From Aquimarina aquimarini (GTDB lineage: Bacteria > Bacteroidota > Bacteroidia > Flavobacteriales > Flavobacteriaceae), in NCBI RefSeq assembly GCF_900299535.1, contig NZ_OMKE01000007.1, forward strand, positions 69,501 to 133,500: DNA of 64,000 bases. Direction: 5' to 3'. The number at the start of each line of letters is the position of its first letter. The stretch's first letter is position 1. The notes under the pieces are model-generated. The model did no database searches, was not told where the DNA came from, and worked only from the letters and a program-made list of their open reading frames with translations. Positions 48,681-57,616 of the stretch are shown piece after piece. A program made the position numbers and the translations under genes.

Positions 48681-50108
48681 TTAGTTTATTAACGTAATTT
48701 TACGAACCATACCTCTGAAAATAAAGTAATGAAAAGGAATCATTAAATACCAATATAATCTACCCCAGATTCCTTTTGGTCTAAATGTAGCAGTAAGATG
48801 TAAGATGTTTTCCTTATCGATAATGAATTCTAGCCAAGCTTCACCAGGAATACGCATTTCAGCAAATAATAATAAACGCATATCATTTTTATCAGCAACC
48901 AATACTCTCCAGAAATCTAGAGAATCACCAGAAAAAATTTGATCAGTATGTGTTCTACCTCTTCGTAAACCAACTCCCCCCATAAGTTTATCAAAATCAC
49001 CTCTTATTTTCCACATCCAATTTCCGTAATACCAACCAGTATCTCCTCCAATTGACCAAATACGATTAAGTGTTTTTTGTGTGTCTATAACTCGCGTCTT
49101 TTTCTTATCTGTAAAACAACCACGTTTAGGAACACTAATGTGTTTTTGAATACTTTTTTTAAAACGACCACTTACCATAGAATCTTTCCAACTAGAAACC
49201 ACTTGATTTTGTTCAATTTTCAAGAAAGCTAGATCAAGTGCTTTACCATAAGTTATAGGAGTGATTTTTAATATTTGTTGTAAGCGATTGTCGTTTGCAA
49301 TCACAGGAATGCGCATGCTATCTACAAGATTTAGTGCTAATTTGTATGATGTAGACGTTACAAAGTACAACCAGTAAGATGATAAGCGGGGAGTCATAAT
49401 TGGTAAGGTGATTATAGATAGCTTAATCCCTCTCTTTTTTGCATATAGTTTTAGCATTTCTCCATATGTAAGAATATCAGGGCCGCTAATATCATATGAT
49501 TGGTTGTAGCAAATCGATTTGCCCAATACACCAGTCATAAAATGAAGAACATCTCTTATAGCAATAGGTTGCGTTTTTGTATTCACCCATTTTGGAGTGA
49601 TCATAAGAGGGAGTTTTTCACATAAATCTCTAATGATTTCAAACGAAGAGCTGCCAGAGCCAACAATAATACCAGATCTTAACACAGTAAGATTATAGTT
49701 GCCTTGATATAAAATTTTTTCTACGTTTTTCCGAGACCATAAATGTTTTGATAAATTTTTTTCATTAACAATACCGCTTAGATAAATCACCTGTTTAAAA
49801 GAGGTATGTTTTGCATAGAGATTAAAGTTTTGAGCAGATAATTCTTCTTTTTTATCAAAATCTGTAGTAGAAGAACTCATAGAATGAATGAGGTAATATG
49901 CTATATCAATGTTTGAAGGAAGAATAGAAGAGTCTGGGGGGGTTAGAAAATCTATTTCTACTACTGATACTTTTTTTTGAAGCTCCTTATCTATAGATAG
50001 CCTATTTTTATCTCTTACACAACATATAATTTCATGACCAAAACTTAGAAGTAAAGGGAGTAACCGCATTCCAATATATCCATTAGCACCAGTAAGAAGG
50101 ATTTTCAT
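48681..50108 (-). CDS. SDR-type NAD(P)-binding protein with DUF2867 domain
   Basis: 475 residues. MKILLTGANGYIGMRLLPLLL is an extended-SDR Rossmann motif (TGANGYIG), with YLIHSM and VIYLSGIVNE near the usual catalytic region but no clear YxxxK. The C-terminal 150 residues, including GDTGWYYGNWMWKIRGDFDKLMGGVGLRRGR, DSLDFWRV and GEAWLEFII, match the DUF2867 domain. The substrate is unknown. It stands alone on the minus strand and faces away from argS. Confidence 0.85.
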   Translation of the reverse strand: MKILLTGANGYIGMRLLPLLLSFGHEIICCVRDKNRLSIDKELQKKVSVVEIDFLTPPDSSILPSNIDIAYYLIHSMSSSTTDFDKKEELSAQNFNLYAKHTSFKQVIYLSGIVNEKNLSKHLWSRKNVEKILYQGNYNLTVLRSGIIVGSGSSSFEIIRDLCEKLPLMITPKWVNTKTQPIAIRDVLHFMTGVLGKSICYNQSYDISGPDILTYGEMLKLYAKKRGIKLSIITLPIMTPRLSSYWLYFVTSTSYKLALNLVDSMRIPVIANDNRLQQILKITPITYGKALDLAFLKIEQNQVVSSWKDSMVSGRFKKSIQKHISVPKRGCFTDKKKTRVIDTQKTLNRIWSIGGDTGWYYGNWMWKIRGDFDKLMGGVGLRRGRTHTDQIFSGDSLDFWRVLVADKNDMRLLLFAEMRIPGEAWLEFIIDKENILHLTATFRPKGIWGRLYWYLMIPFHYFIFRGMVRKITLIN

Positions 50109-50346
50109 TTTTAATTATAAGATACAAAGAAATACAATAGAATGCTTGATTATATTGCTTTCTGATTTTATAAAGCATATTGTTAATTAATTGTTGTTAG
50201 GTATAAACCTGATTCTTCATAGATTATTCATCAGAATTGATATGATATTAGCATAAGAATTCTAACTTTCTTATACAATTGCCATGTGTTTTTTTAGAGC
50301 ATGATGAATGATTATAAAACACATAGTACTACAGTGTAAATTCTCT

Positions 50347-50354
50347 TATCTTTG
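50347..50354 (+). promoter_or_regulatory. -7 box of argS
   Basis: TATCTTTG followed by CAG matches TAnnTTTG, 20 nt before the argS start. I see no TTG at 19 bp upstream, so the -33 element is weak or absent. Confidence 0.5.
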
Positions 50355-50374
50355 CAGCTTAAATTTTTAAGAAG

Positions 50375-52153
50375 ATGAGTGTACAAGAAGTCATTTCGGG
50401 AAAAGTAAAAGAAGCAATACAACAATTGTATAGTGCTCAATTAGAATCTGTAGAATTACAAGCTACCCGAAAAGAGTTTGAAGGAGATATTACAGTAGTG
50501 GTATTTCCAATGTTACGAGTAGTAAAAGGAAATCCTGTTCAGATAGGAGAGTCAGTTGGTCAATATTTGGTAGAACACGTAAAGGAAATTGATAATTATA
50601 ATGTGGTAAAAGGCTTTCTGAATCTTGTAATTTCTGACTCGTATTACTTTAGTTTTTTTGCAAAAACTAAAAATGATAAAAAGTATGGATTTGTCACGCC
50701 TTCTGAAAATGATAAAGCAACGATGGTAGAGTATTCTTCGCCAAATACAAACAAACCGTTGCATTTAGGTCATATTAGAAATAACTTATTAGGGTATGCT
50801 GTTGCAGAGATTATAAAAGCGAGTGGAAAAAGAGTATATAAAACTCAGATTATAAATGACAGAGGGATACATATTTGTAAGTCTATGCTAGCATGGCAAA
50901 AATATGGTAATGAAGAAACCCCTGAATCTACTGGTTTAAAAGGAGATAAGTTGGTAGGTAACTACTATGTGAAATTTGATCAGGTGTATAAAGAGCAAAT
51001 AGCTCAACTGATAGGTGAAGGAAAAACAGAGGAAGAAGCAAAAAAAGAAGCACCAGTTATTATAGAGGCTCAGGAGATGCTGAGAAAATGGGAGGCAGGA
51101 GATAAGGACGTAGTGCAATTATGGCAAATGATGAATGGATGGGTGTATGATGGCTTTGATCAAACTTATAAGGCTCTGGGGGTAGATTTTGATAGCTACT
51201 ATTATGAGAGTGATACATACTTGCTAGGTAAAAATAATATTGAAGAAGGGTTGACTAAAGGTGTTTTCTTTAAAAAAGAAGACGGATCTGTGTGGTGTGA
51301 CCTTACAGATGAAGGACTTGATGAGAAATTAGTGTTGCGTAGTGATGGTACAGCAGTATATATGACTCAGGATATTGGAACAGCCATTCAACGAGTAAAA
51401 GATAACCCTGATATAGGGGGGATGATTTATACTGTAGGTAATGAGCAAGATTATCATTTTAAAGTATTGTTTTTGATTTTGAAAAAACTAGGATATGATT
51501 GGGCGCAGTATTTACATCATCTTAGTTACGGTATGGTCGATTTGCCTAGTGGTAAAATGAAAAGTAGAGAAGGAACTGTGGTTGATGCAGATGATCTAAT
51601 CATAGAGATGGCAAAGACAGCAGGTGATATTTCTAAAGACCTTGGTAAACTAGAAGGGTATACTGATGAAGAGAAAAAAGAGGTGTATCGTATTATAGGA
51701 CTAGGAGCTTTAAAATATTATATTTTAAAAGTAGATCCCAAAAAACGTATTCTCTTTAATCCTGAGGAATCTGTAGATTTTCAAGGTAATACAGGGCCTT
51801 TTATACAATACACCTATGCAAGAATTCAAGCGATTTTGCGTAAGGCAGATTTTGATTACAGTAAAGATATTTCTACAATAGTATTGAATCAGAAAGAAAA
51901 GGATGTTGTCAAGTTGTTAGAATCTTACCCAGAAATAATACAAAATGCAGCAGACGACCTTAGCCCTGCAATAATAGCCAATTATACATATGATTTGGTG
52001 AAGGGTTATAATTCTTTCTTTCAAAACGTACCAATATTTGGAGCGGACTCAGATGATGAAAAAATATTTAGAGTACAGCTTTCAGATGTGGTAGGTCGTA
52101 CAATTAAATCTGCATTTAAACTTTTAGGAATTAATGTTCCTGAGCGCATGTAG
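50375..52153 (+). CDS. argS: Arginyl-tRNA synthetase
   Basis: 592 residues. The N-terminal tRNA-recognition domain is followed by the class I signature SSPNTNKPLHLGHIRNNLLG, then QIINDRGIHICKSMLAW and TQDIGTAIQRV. The KMSKS-type loop reads GKMKSREGTVVDADDL, a common ArgRS variant. C-terminal helical domain with TGPFIQYTYARIQAILRKA and the final SAFKLLGINVPERM. Charges tRNA-Arg in the cytoplasm. The terminator right after the stop indicates a single-gene unit. Confidence 0.98.
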   Translation: MSVQEVISGKVKEAIQQLYSAQLESVELQATRKEFEGDITVVVFPMLRVVKGNPVQIGESVGQYLVEHVKEIDNYNVVKGFLNLVISDSYYFSFFAKTKNDKKYGFVTPSENDKATMVEYSSPNTNKPLHLGHIRNNLLGYAVAEIIKASGKRVYKTQIINDRGIHICKSMLAWQKYGNEETPESTGLKGDKLVGNYYVKFDQVYKEQIAQLIGEGKTEEEAKKEAPVIIEAQEMLRKWEAGDKDVVQLWQMMNGWVYDGFDQTYKALGVDFDSYYYESDTYLLGKNNIEEGLTKGVFFKKEDGSVWCDLTDEGLDEKLVLRSDGTAVYMTQDIGTAIQRVKDNPDIGGMIYTVGNEQDYHFKVLFLILKKLGYDWAQYLHHLSYGMVDLPSGKMKSREGTVVDADDLIIEMAKTAGDISKDLGKLEGYTDEEKKEVYRIIGLGALKYYILKVDPKKRILFNPEESVDFQGNTGPFIQYTYARIQAILRKADFDYSKDISTIVLNQKEKDVVKLLESYPEIIQNAADDLSPAIIANYTYDLVKGYNSFFQNVPIFGADSDDEKIFRVQLSDVVGRTIKSAFKLLGINVPERM

Positions 52154-52176
52154 TCTTAAAAGTAAGAAATTCTTTA

Positions 52177-52224
52177 AAATCGATGTTTTTCCTTCAATTA
52201 GTGGAAGAATGTCGATTTTTTTTT
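52177..52224 (+). terminator. Terminator of argS
   Basis: A long stem: AAATCGATGTTTTTCC pairs with GGAAGAATGTCGATTT, including three G-U pairs, followed by about eight T residues. Confidence 0.85.
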
Positions 52225-52299
52225 CCTTTGGTCTAAGTATTACACAAAAATTAAACAGATAAAATGTAATATAGAAGTTGTTTTTTTTATTTTAGTAAT

Positions 52300-52770
52300 A
52301 TGAATTGTGAAATATCAAGAGCAACAAATCAAGATTTACCATTGATGCAACATTTGTTTTACCAAACAGTAATCACCTATGGTGCAATGATATTTACCAA
52401 ATCTGAAATTAAAATATACTCACGATTAGCTGTAAATAAAGCATATTGGCAAAATAAGTTTGAAAAAGACTTTGTGTATAATGCTAAACTAAATGGTGAA
52501 ATCGTAGGGTCTTTCTCAATGGATAAAAAAGGGAATATAGAATATATTTTTGTACATATGAATTATCACGGTAGAGGTATTGCTGCCGAATTGTATAAAA
52601 CTATCGAAGAAATAGCAAAAGACTTAAATATTGTTACTCTTACAGCAAAAGTAAATTTAATGACTCAGCCATTTTTTAAGAAAAAAGGATTTGAAATTGT
52701 TAAGAATGCTGTAAAAGTTGTAGGTGGAGAAGAGGTTGTAAGTTATAGTGGTATCAAGCACCTTCAATAA
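52300..52770 (+). CDS. GNAT family N-acetyltransferase
   Basis: 156 residues. ISRATNQDLPLMQHLFYQTV is a typical GNAT N-terminus, IEYIFVHMNYHGRGIAAELYKTIEE holds the acetyl-CoA loop (Q/RxxGxG/A as HGRGIA), and LTAKVNLMTQPFFKKKGFEIV is the last conserved segment. Substrate unknown. It stands alone between argS and ffh. Confidence 0.88.
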   Translation: MNCEISRATNQDLPLMQHLFYQTVITYGAMIFTKSEIKIYSRLAVNKAYWQNKFEKDFVYNAKLNGEIVGSFSMDKKGNIEYIFVHMNYHGRGIAAELYKTIEEIAKDLNIVTLTAKVNLMTQPFFKKKGFEIVKNAVKVVGGEEVVSYSGIKHLQ

Positions 52771-52953
52771 CCTATAACCATAAATTGAGATTCCTTTTTG
52801 TTAGAGTAACAGTTTTATCATATTTGTTCAAAGATATTTACAACACTACTTTTTTAAGAGATAATAGATTCTCTACATCATAATCAAGAACAAATCATAG
52901 GATTACTTCTATAATTCTATAATTGCATCCTTTATTTATACACTTCAAATTCT

Positions 52954-52961
52954 TAAATTTG
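52954..52961 (+). promoter_or_regulatory. -7 box of ffh
   Basis: TAAATTTG followed by CAC fits TAnnTTTG, 46 nt before the ffh start. The -33 region has no TTG at 19 bp. Confidence 0.45.
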
Positions 52962-53007
52962 CACGATCTATTGATAAAGATAGTGTTTTGAAAATACGAG
53001 AAAATAT

Positions 53008-54336
53008 ATGTTTGATAATTTAAGTGATAAGTTAGATAAGGCCTTACATATTTTAAAAGGGCATGGGCAGATAACAGAAGTAAATGTTGCTGAAACCCTT
53101 AAGGAAGTGAGAAGGGCATTAGTTGATGCTGATGTAAATTATAAAATTGCTAAAGAATTTACGGCAACGGTAAAAGAAAAGGCGTTAGGACAAAATGTTC
53201 TAAAAAGCTTGAAACCGGGGCAGTTAATGGTAAAACTCGTTAAGGATGAATTGACAGAATTAATGGGGGGAGATGTTGCAGGAGTTGATCTGTCTGGAAA
53301 TCCATCGGTAATATTGATGTCTGGATTACAGGGATCTGGTAAAACCACATTTTCTGGTAAACTAGCTAATTTTCTTGCGACTAAAAAAACTAAAAAACCA
53401 CTTCTTGTAGCATGTGACGTTTATAGACCAGCTGCAATTGATCAGTTACATGTAGTTGGTGAGCAAATTAATGTAGAGGTATTTAGTGATAGAGGAAATA
53501 ATGATCCTGTTGCTATTGCCAAAGCGGGAGTTGCTCATGCAAAAGCCAACGGATTTAATGTAGTTATTATTGATACAGCAGGACGTTTGGCAGTTGATGA
53601 AGTCATGATGACAGAGATTGCAAATATTCACAAAGCGATTACACCCAATGAAACGCTATTTGTTGTTGACTCTATGACAGGGCAAGATGCGGTAAATACA
53701 GCAAAAGCTTTTAACGATGTATTGAATTTTGATGGTGTGATTCTTACCAAACTTGATGGAGATACTCGAGGTGGGGCGGCAATATCAATAAAATCTGTAG
53801 TCAATAAGCCGATTAAATTTATAGGTACTGGAGAAAAAATGGAAGCGATAGATGTGTTTTATCCTTCTCGTATGGCTGATCGTATCCTAGGAATGGGAGA
53901 TGTAGTTTCTCTTGTAGAAAGAGCCCAGGAACAATTTGATGAAGAAGAAGCTAGGAAATTACAAAAAAAAATTGCTAAAAACCAGTTTGGGTTTGATGAT
54001 TTCTTGAAACAGATTCAGCAGATCAAAAAAATGGGGAACATGAAAGATCTGATAGGTATGATTCCTGGTGCAGGTAAGATGATGAAAAATATGGATATAG
54101 ATGATGATGCTTTTAAGCATATTGAAGCTATTATTCATTCTATGACTCCAGAAGAGAGATCAAAACCTCAAGTTATCAATTCAAGTAGAAAAAAACGTAT
54201 TGGTAAAGGATCAGGTACATCGATTCAGCAAGTAAATCAATTGCTAAAGCAGTTTGATCAGATGAGCAAAATGATGAAAATGATGCAGGGTAGTGGAGGA
54301 AAGCGAATGATGCAGATGATGGGTAAAATGAAATAA
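53008..54336 (+). CDS. ffh: Signal recognition particle protein Ffh
   Basis: 442 residues. N domain (1-85) with LKEVRRALVDADVNYKI; G domain with GLQGSGKTTFSGKLA, DVYRPAAIDQL, DTAGRLAVDE and TKLDGDTRGGAA; Met-rich M domain (about 300-442) with the helix-loop-helix RKKRIGKGSGTSIQQVNQLLKQF and final MMKMMQGSGGKRMMQMMGKM. Targets nascent membrane proteins to SecYEG. folD follows 43 nt later and may be cotranscribed. Confidence 0.98.
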   Translation: MFDNLSDKLDKALHILKGHGQITEVNVAETLKEVRRALVDADVNYKIAKEFTATVKEKALGQNVLKSLKPGQLMVKLVKDELTELMGGDVAGVDLSGNPSVILMSGLQGSGKTTFSGKLANFLATKKTKKPLLVACDVYRPAAIDQLHVVGEQINVEVFSDRGNNDPVAIAKAGVAHAKANGFNVVIIDTAGRLAVDEVMMTEIANIHKAITPNETLFVVDSMTGQDAVNTAKAFNDVLNFDGVILTKLDGDTRGGAAISIKSVVNKPIKFIGTGEKMEAIDVFYPSRMADRILGMGDVVSLVERAQEQFDEEEARKLQKKIAKNQFGFDDFLKQIQQIKKMGNMKDLIGMIPGAGKMMKNMDIDDDAFKHIEAIIHSMTPEERSKPQVINSSRKKRIGKGSGTSIQQVNQLLKQFDQMSKMMKMMQGSGGKRMMQMMGKMK

Positions 54337-54379
54337 ATATAATTAGTAATCATAAAAACTAAAGGTAACTCTAGGGGGA

Positions 54380-55264
54380 ATGGAAATATTAGACGGAAAA
54401 AAAGTAAGTAACGATATCAAAAATGAAATAGCTGCTGAGGTAGAGAAAATGAAAGAGCGTGGTGAAAAAGTACCACATCTAGCAGCTGTATTAGTAGGTA
54501 ATGATGGAGCTAGTTTAACCTATGTTGGGAGTAAGGTGCGGGCTTGTGAGCGAATAGGTTTTGAGTCTACTTTGGTCAAAATGCCGAGTACTACTAGTGA
54601 AGTAGAATTGTTGGCAAAGATCAAAGAATTAAATGAAAATGATGATATTGATGGTTTTATAGTGCAGTTACCATTGCCGCCACAAATTGATACGCAAAAA
54701 GTATTGCTAGCAGTAGATCCAGATAAAGATGTAGATGGTTTTCACCCTATGAACTTTGGTAAAATGGCATTGGATATGTCTACTTTTATTCCAGCAACTC
54801 CATTTGGTATTCTTGAATTATTAGAACGATATAGTGTTGATACCAAAGGAAAGCATACTGTTGTTATAGGGCGAAGTCATATTGTAGGAAGACCTATGAG
54901 TATCCTAATGGGAAGAAAAGGATGGCCAGGTAATTCAACCGTAACATTGACGCATAGCCATACAAAAAACATTACTCAGATTATTTCTCAGGCAGATATC
55001 GTAATCTCTGCATTAGGAGTGCCTAATTTCTTAAAAGCAGAAATGGTTAAAGACGATGCAGTAGTTATTGATGTAGGTATTACTAGGGTTCCAGATGAAT
55101 CAAAAACAAAAGGATATCGAATTGTTGGAGACGTAGATTTTGAAAATGTAAGTAAAAAATCATCTTTTATTACTCCAGTTCCTGGAGGGGTAGGGCCAAT
55201 GACAATAGCAATGTTGCTTAAAAATACATTGTTGGCAAGAGAAAGGCACCGTAATAACGCGTAG
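54380..55264 (+). CDS. folD: Bifunctional methylenetetrahydrofolate dehydrogenase/cyclohydrolase
   Basis: 294 residues. ILDGKKVSNDIKNEI start, VGNDGASLTYVGSKVRACERIG with the catalytic Tyr-xxx-Lys pair, GFIVQLPLPPQ, DPDKDVDGFHPMNFG, the NADP motif TVVIGRSHIVGRPMS and TPVPGGVGPMTIAMLL. Makes 10-formyl-THF for purines and formyl-Met. A GGGGG tract just upstream may aid initiation. A terminator follows. Confidence 0.98.
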   Translation: MEILDGKKVSNDIKNEIAAEVEKMKERGEKVPHLAAVLVGNDGASLTYVGSKVRACERIGFESTLVKMPSTTSEVELLAKIKELNENDDIDGFIVQLPLPPQIDTQKVLLAVDPDKDVDGFHPMNFGKMALDMSTFIPATPFGILELLERYSVDTKGKHTVVIGRSHIVGRPMSILMGRKGWPGNSTVTLTHSHTKNITQIISQADIVISALGVPNFLKAEMVKDDAVVIDVGITRVPDESKTKGYRIVGDVDFENVSKKSSFITPVPGGVGPMTIAMLLKNTLLARERHRNNA

Positions 55265-55297
55265 TTCGTTTTAAAATATTTTTTTATCATAAAAAGG

Positions 55298-55327
55298 CTC
55301 TGTTATTTATATAGCAGAGTTTTTTTT
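55298..55327 (+). terminator. Terminator of folD
   Basis: CTCTGTTAT pairs with ATAGCAGAG (one G-U) around a TTAT loop, followed by eight T residues, 34 nt after the stop. Confidence 0.85.
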
Positions 55328-55649
55328 GTGCCTTATCGGTGTATGATAAGGCTATATGAAGGTTGTGGGGAGGGGTAGATTTCAATATTGTGGAGATGGC
55401 TGGTAGTATAAGAATATAAATAAGTACAGATATAGTTTTAATGTTCAATTTTTGATAAATGGATTTTAGGCTATTTGTTATAGGAGGCATGTGAGTTTTG
55501 TAAAGAATGGTTTTTAAATAGAATAGTGGAGGTAAAGAGGAGGACGGTCTTTGTTATGTGTAAGAGATGAGTTTTGTTCTATGTTGTAGAATTTGATTTT
55601 GGGAGGGCTTGTCACGAAATTTGAAAAATAGTTTTCAGTTGGATACATC
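55328..55649. other. Non-coding gap after folD
   Basis: About 320 bases with G-rich patches such as GGTTGTGGGGAGGGG. A 67-codon minus-strand open frame passes through it, but runs through the folD terminator and shows no protein family. I see nothing else. Confidence 0.4.
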
Positions 55650-55817
55650 ATGAACTTGTTTGATGATTTAGCTTTGGGATGTATTGCTAAACGAATAATG
55701 AATTATTCTGAAGTATGTGTTGATAAACCTGGAAACTTGTATGGTACGTCTAATATAGAGAAAGAGCGGTTTAAACTGAAAGAAGAAGTAATGAAAAAAA
55801 CGCCAGAACTTATATAA
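55650..55817 (+). CDS. Possible 55-residue small protein
   Basis: An ATG-initiated frame reading MNLFDDLALGCIAKRIMNYS then EVCVDKPGNLYGTSNIEKER and FKLKEEVMKKTPELI. Its composition is protein-like (charged C-terminus, two Cys), and the stop lies inside the stem of the 55798-55834 hairpin, which could terminate it. No Shine-Dalgarno, no promoter box and no family known to me, so it may be chance or a remnant. Confidence 0.35.
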   Translation: MNLFDDLALGCIAKRIMNYSEVCVDKPGNLYGTSNIEKERFKLKEEVMKKTPELI

Positions 55818-55834
55818 TATAAGCCCTGGCGTTT
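55798..55834 (-). terminator. Bidirectional terminator after the SH3 gene
   Basis: AAACGCCAG pairs with CTGGCGTTT, with an inner ACTTATA/TATAAG helix. It has T-runs on both sides and lies 55 nt past the stop of the minus-strand SH3-domain gene. Confidence 0.8.
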
Positions 55835-55888
55835 ATTTGTTACATTTATATTTTGGTGATTATAAAATGTATTGTATTGTTTTAAATT

Positions 55889-57052
55889 TTAGTTATTGAA
55901 AGCATCAGCAGATATACTCTCTTCTTTGTTACCAGTACTATATCCACTTCCGTTAGTAAGAAGGTCAAGTGCTAAGTTATAAGAAGGTACATTGATTCCT
56001 TTAGATGTTTTAACAGTGTTAAAGTCTAAGATTTGCTTACTTTCTTCATATAAAGCATTCTGAGTAAAAGTTCCGTATTTTTTACCATCTTTAGTAGTTT
56101 CTTTCCAGTCTCTACCATAAGCTATTTTAAGGTAATATTCTCCTTCAGGAACGTTTCTTATAAACTGAGTCGTATTTGAGTTGATGTATGTAATACGAAC
56201 TAACTCATCGTCAGATTTGGTTTTACCCATTTTGTACATCTTGATAACCACTTCAGTATTTTTTCCTACTTTAATTTTTAAGTAGTTATCTAACTTGTAG
56301 TCAAACTTCCCTTTGAAATTAAATGATTTTGGAGTAGCACCAGATTTGTATGTCTTTTTCTCCCAGCTAGAGTATTTATTTTCTCTAGATACTTCGATAG
56401 AAGCTGGTTTAGCTGAACTTGTGTTAGAAGAACTATTGCTGCTAGATCCATATGATGGTGTTGTAGATTCGATAGGATTTGAAGCGACATTAGATCCTCT
56501 TGCGGCTCTTTTGTTAGCTTCTTCCACAGCTTTTCTTGTTTCTTCAGTATCAGCAAGAGCTCTTCTTGCTGCAGCGTCTTTAGATCTAGATGCGGCTTCA
56601 GCATCAGCAATAGCTTTTGCTGCAGATGCTTCTGCTTCTCTTTTTAAACGTTCTGCATCAGCGATTGCTCTTCTTGCTGCTTCTTCAGCAGCTCTTTTTG
56701 CTGCTTCAGCTTTGGCAATAGCTTGTGCTGCTGCTTGTTTTGCTGCTTCTCTTTTTGCAGCTGCTTCTTGTGCGGCTCTTTCCGCGTCTGCTATTCGGCT
56801 ATCTTCCGTTAGTAACTTACTAAGTACAAAACCATTCATTTTTTTGAATTGTATTGCACTCCAGTCTCCATAACTAGAACTCATAACGTATACCTGAGTT
56901 CCTTGAGGAACTTCGGCAATAGTGTTAAACTGTAGACCTGGACCACTTCTTACTTCTAGTTTACCAGAAGACATTAAGTATTGCCCATCCTGCGCATGAG
57001 CAGACGAAAAAGTAATCACCAAAAGCAGAATAAATGTAAAAATAGACTTCAT
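55889..57052 (-). CDS. Secreted SH3-domain protein with Ala-rich coiled coil
   Basis: 387 residues. MKSIFTFILLLVITFSSAHA is a signal peptide. Residues 22-80 form a bacterial SH3 domain (LEVRSGPGLQFNTIAEVPQG, GDWSAIQFKKMNGFVLSKLL), a fold that often binds cell-wall peptides. Residues 85-186 are an Ala/Lys/Glu/Arg-rich coiled coil of repeated AxAEAAKRAAEEA type. A Ser/Asn linker leads to a C-terminal beta domain (about 215-387) that I do not recognise. A TolA-like envelope-spanning role is possible but only inferred. The upstream 564-bp gap suggests its own promoter. Confidence 0.75.
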   Translation of the reverse strand: MKSIFTFILLLVITFSSAHAQDGQYLMSSGKLEVRSGPGLQFNTIAEVPQGTQVYVMSSSYGDWSAIQFKKMNGFVLSKLLTEDSRIADAERAAQEAAAKREAAKQAAAQAIAKAEAAKRAAEEAARRAIADAERLKREAEASAAKAIADAEAASRSKDAAARRALADTEETRKAVEEANKRAARGSNVASNPIESTTPSYGSSSNSSSNTSSAKPASIEVSRENKYSSWEKKTYKSGATPKSFNFKGKFDYKLDNYLKIKVGKNTEVVIKMYKMGKTKSDDELVRITYINSNTTQFIRNVPEGEYYLKIAYGRDWKETTKDGKKYGTFTQNALYEESKQILDFNTVKTSKGINVPSYNLALDLLTNGSGYSTGNKEESISADAFNN

Positions 57053-57616
57053 ATTGCTTGTTTTTAAGTAGATTGGGTTATAATTTTCAAATTTTTATAT
57101 TACTGTTTTCTAAAATTTTTATAAAAAAACATAATTTACCGTCAATAATTGAACTTCAAAAAAAATGCCAAAGTTAATTAACTCTTATTTTTTGCTTTAA
57201 TATATCTTGCTGTAAGACGTATAAATAATCATTTTTTTAAAGAACAATTCGTGGTTTAAATAGCTGTTTTTCAGGTTACTAGTGCTTTTTTGTTTTAGTA
57301 AAACTTCAATATTTACTATTAAAATACTGAAAAGAAAACTATTAAATCAGAATCAAAAGTAATGTTTTAATATGAAAAACACAACTTGTTTTCATTTTAT
57401 TTACATAAAAATAACATTTTTTTTTGTTCAAATTGTGTTTTTCAACGATTTTTTTGAGCACTATAACCGATTTAATATTAATATTTTTTTCTTTTTGTCG
57501 GTCTTGTGAGAAATGACTAAACTCTATAGTAAAGTAGCGTTTAAATTTTGTTTTCTTGATTTGTGTATTTGTATTCTTGGTTTAAAGGAAACAATAAAAG
57601 AAAATAAGTTATTAGT
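57053..57616. other. Long AT-rich gap between two minus-strand genes
   Basis: 564 bases with A- and T-runs between the end of msrA and the start of the SH3 gene. It must hold the SH3-gene promoter, but no exact TAnnTTTG box was seen. No ORF, tRNA or repeat was found. Confidence 0.4.

Noticed and set aside
55287-55490. 67-codon minus-strand frame after folD
   Set aside because: It reads through the folD terminator region, has no recognisable family, and its hydrophobic look follows from AT-rich sequence.
56490-56790. Repeat array or CRISPR in the Ala-codon-rich region
   Set aside because: The repetition is codon-level for Ala/Lys/Glu heptads, with no uniform direct repeats or spacers.
56313-56873. 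186-codon Ala/Leu/Ser-rich plus-strand frame
   Set aside because: It is the antisense of the repetitive Ala-rich coiled coil, which generates long open frames by composition.
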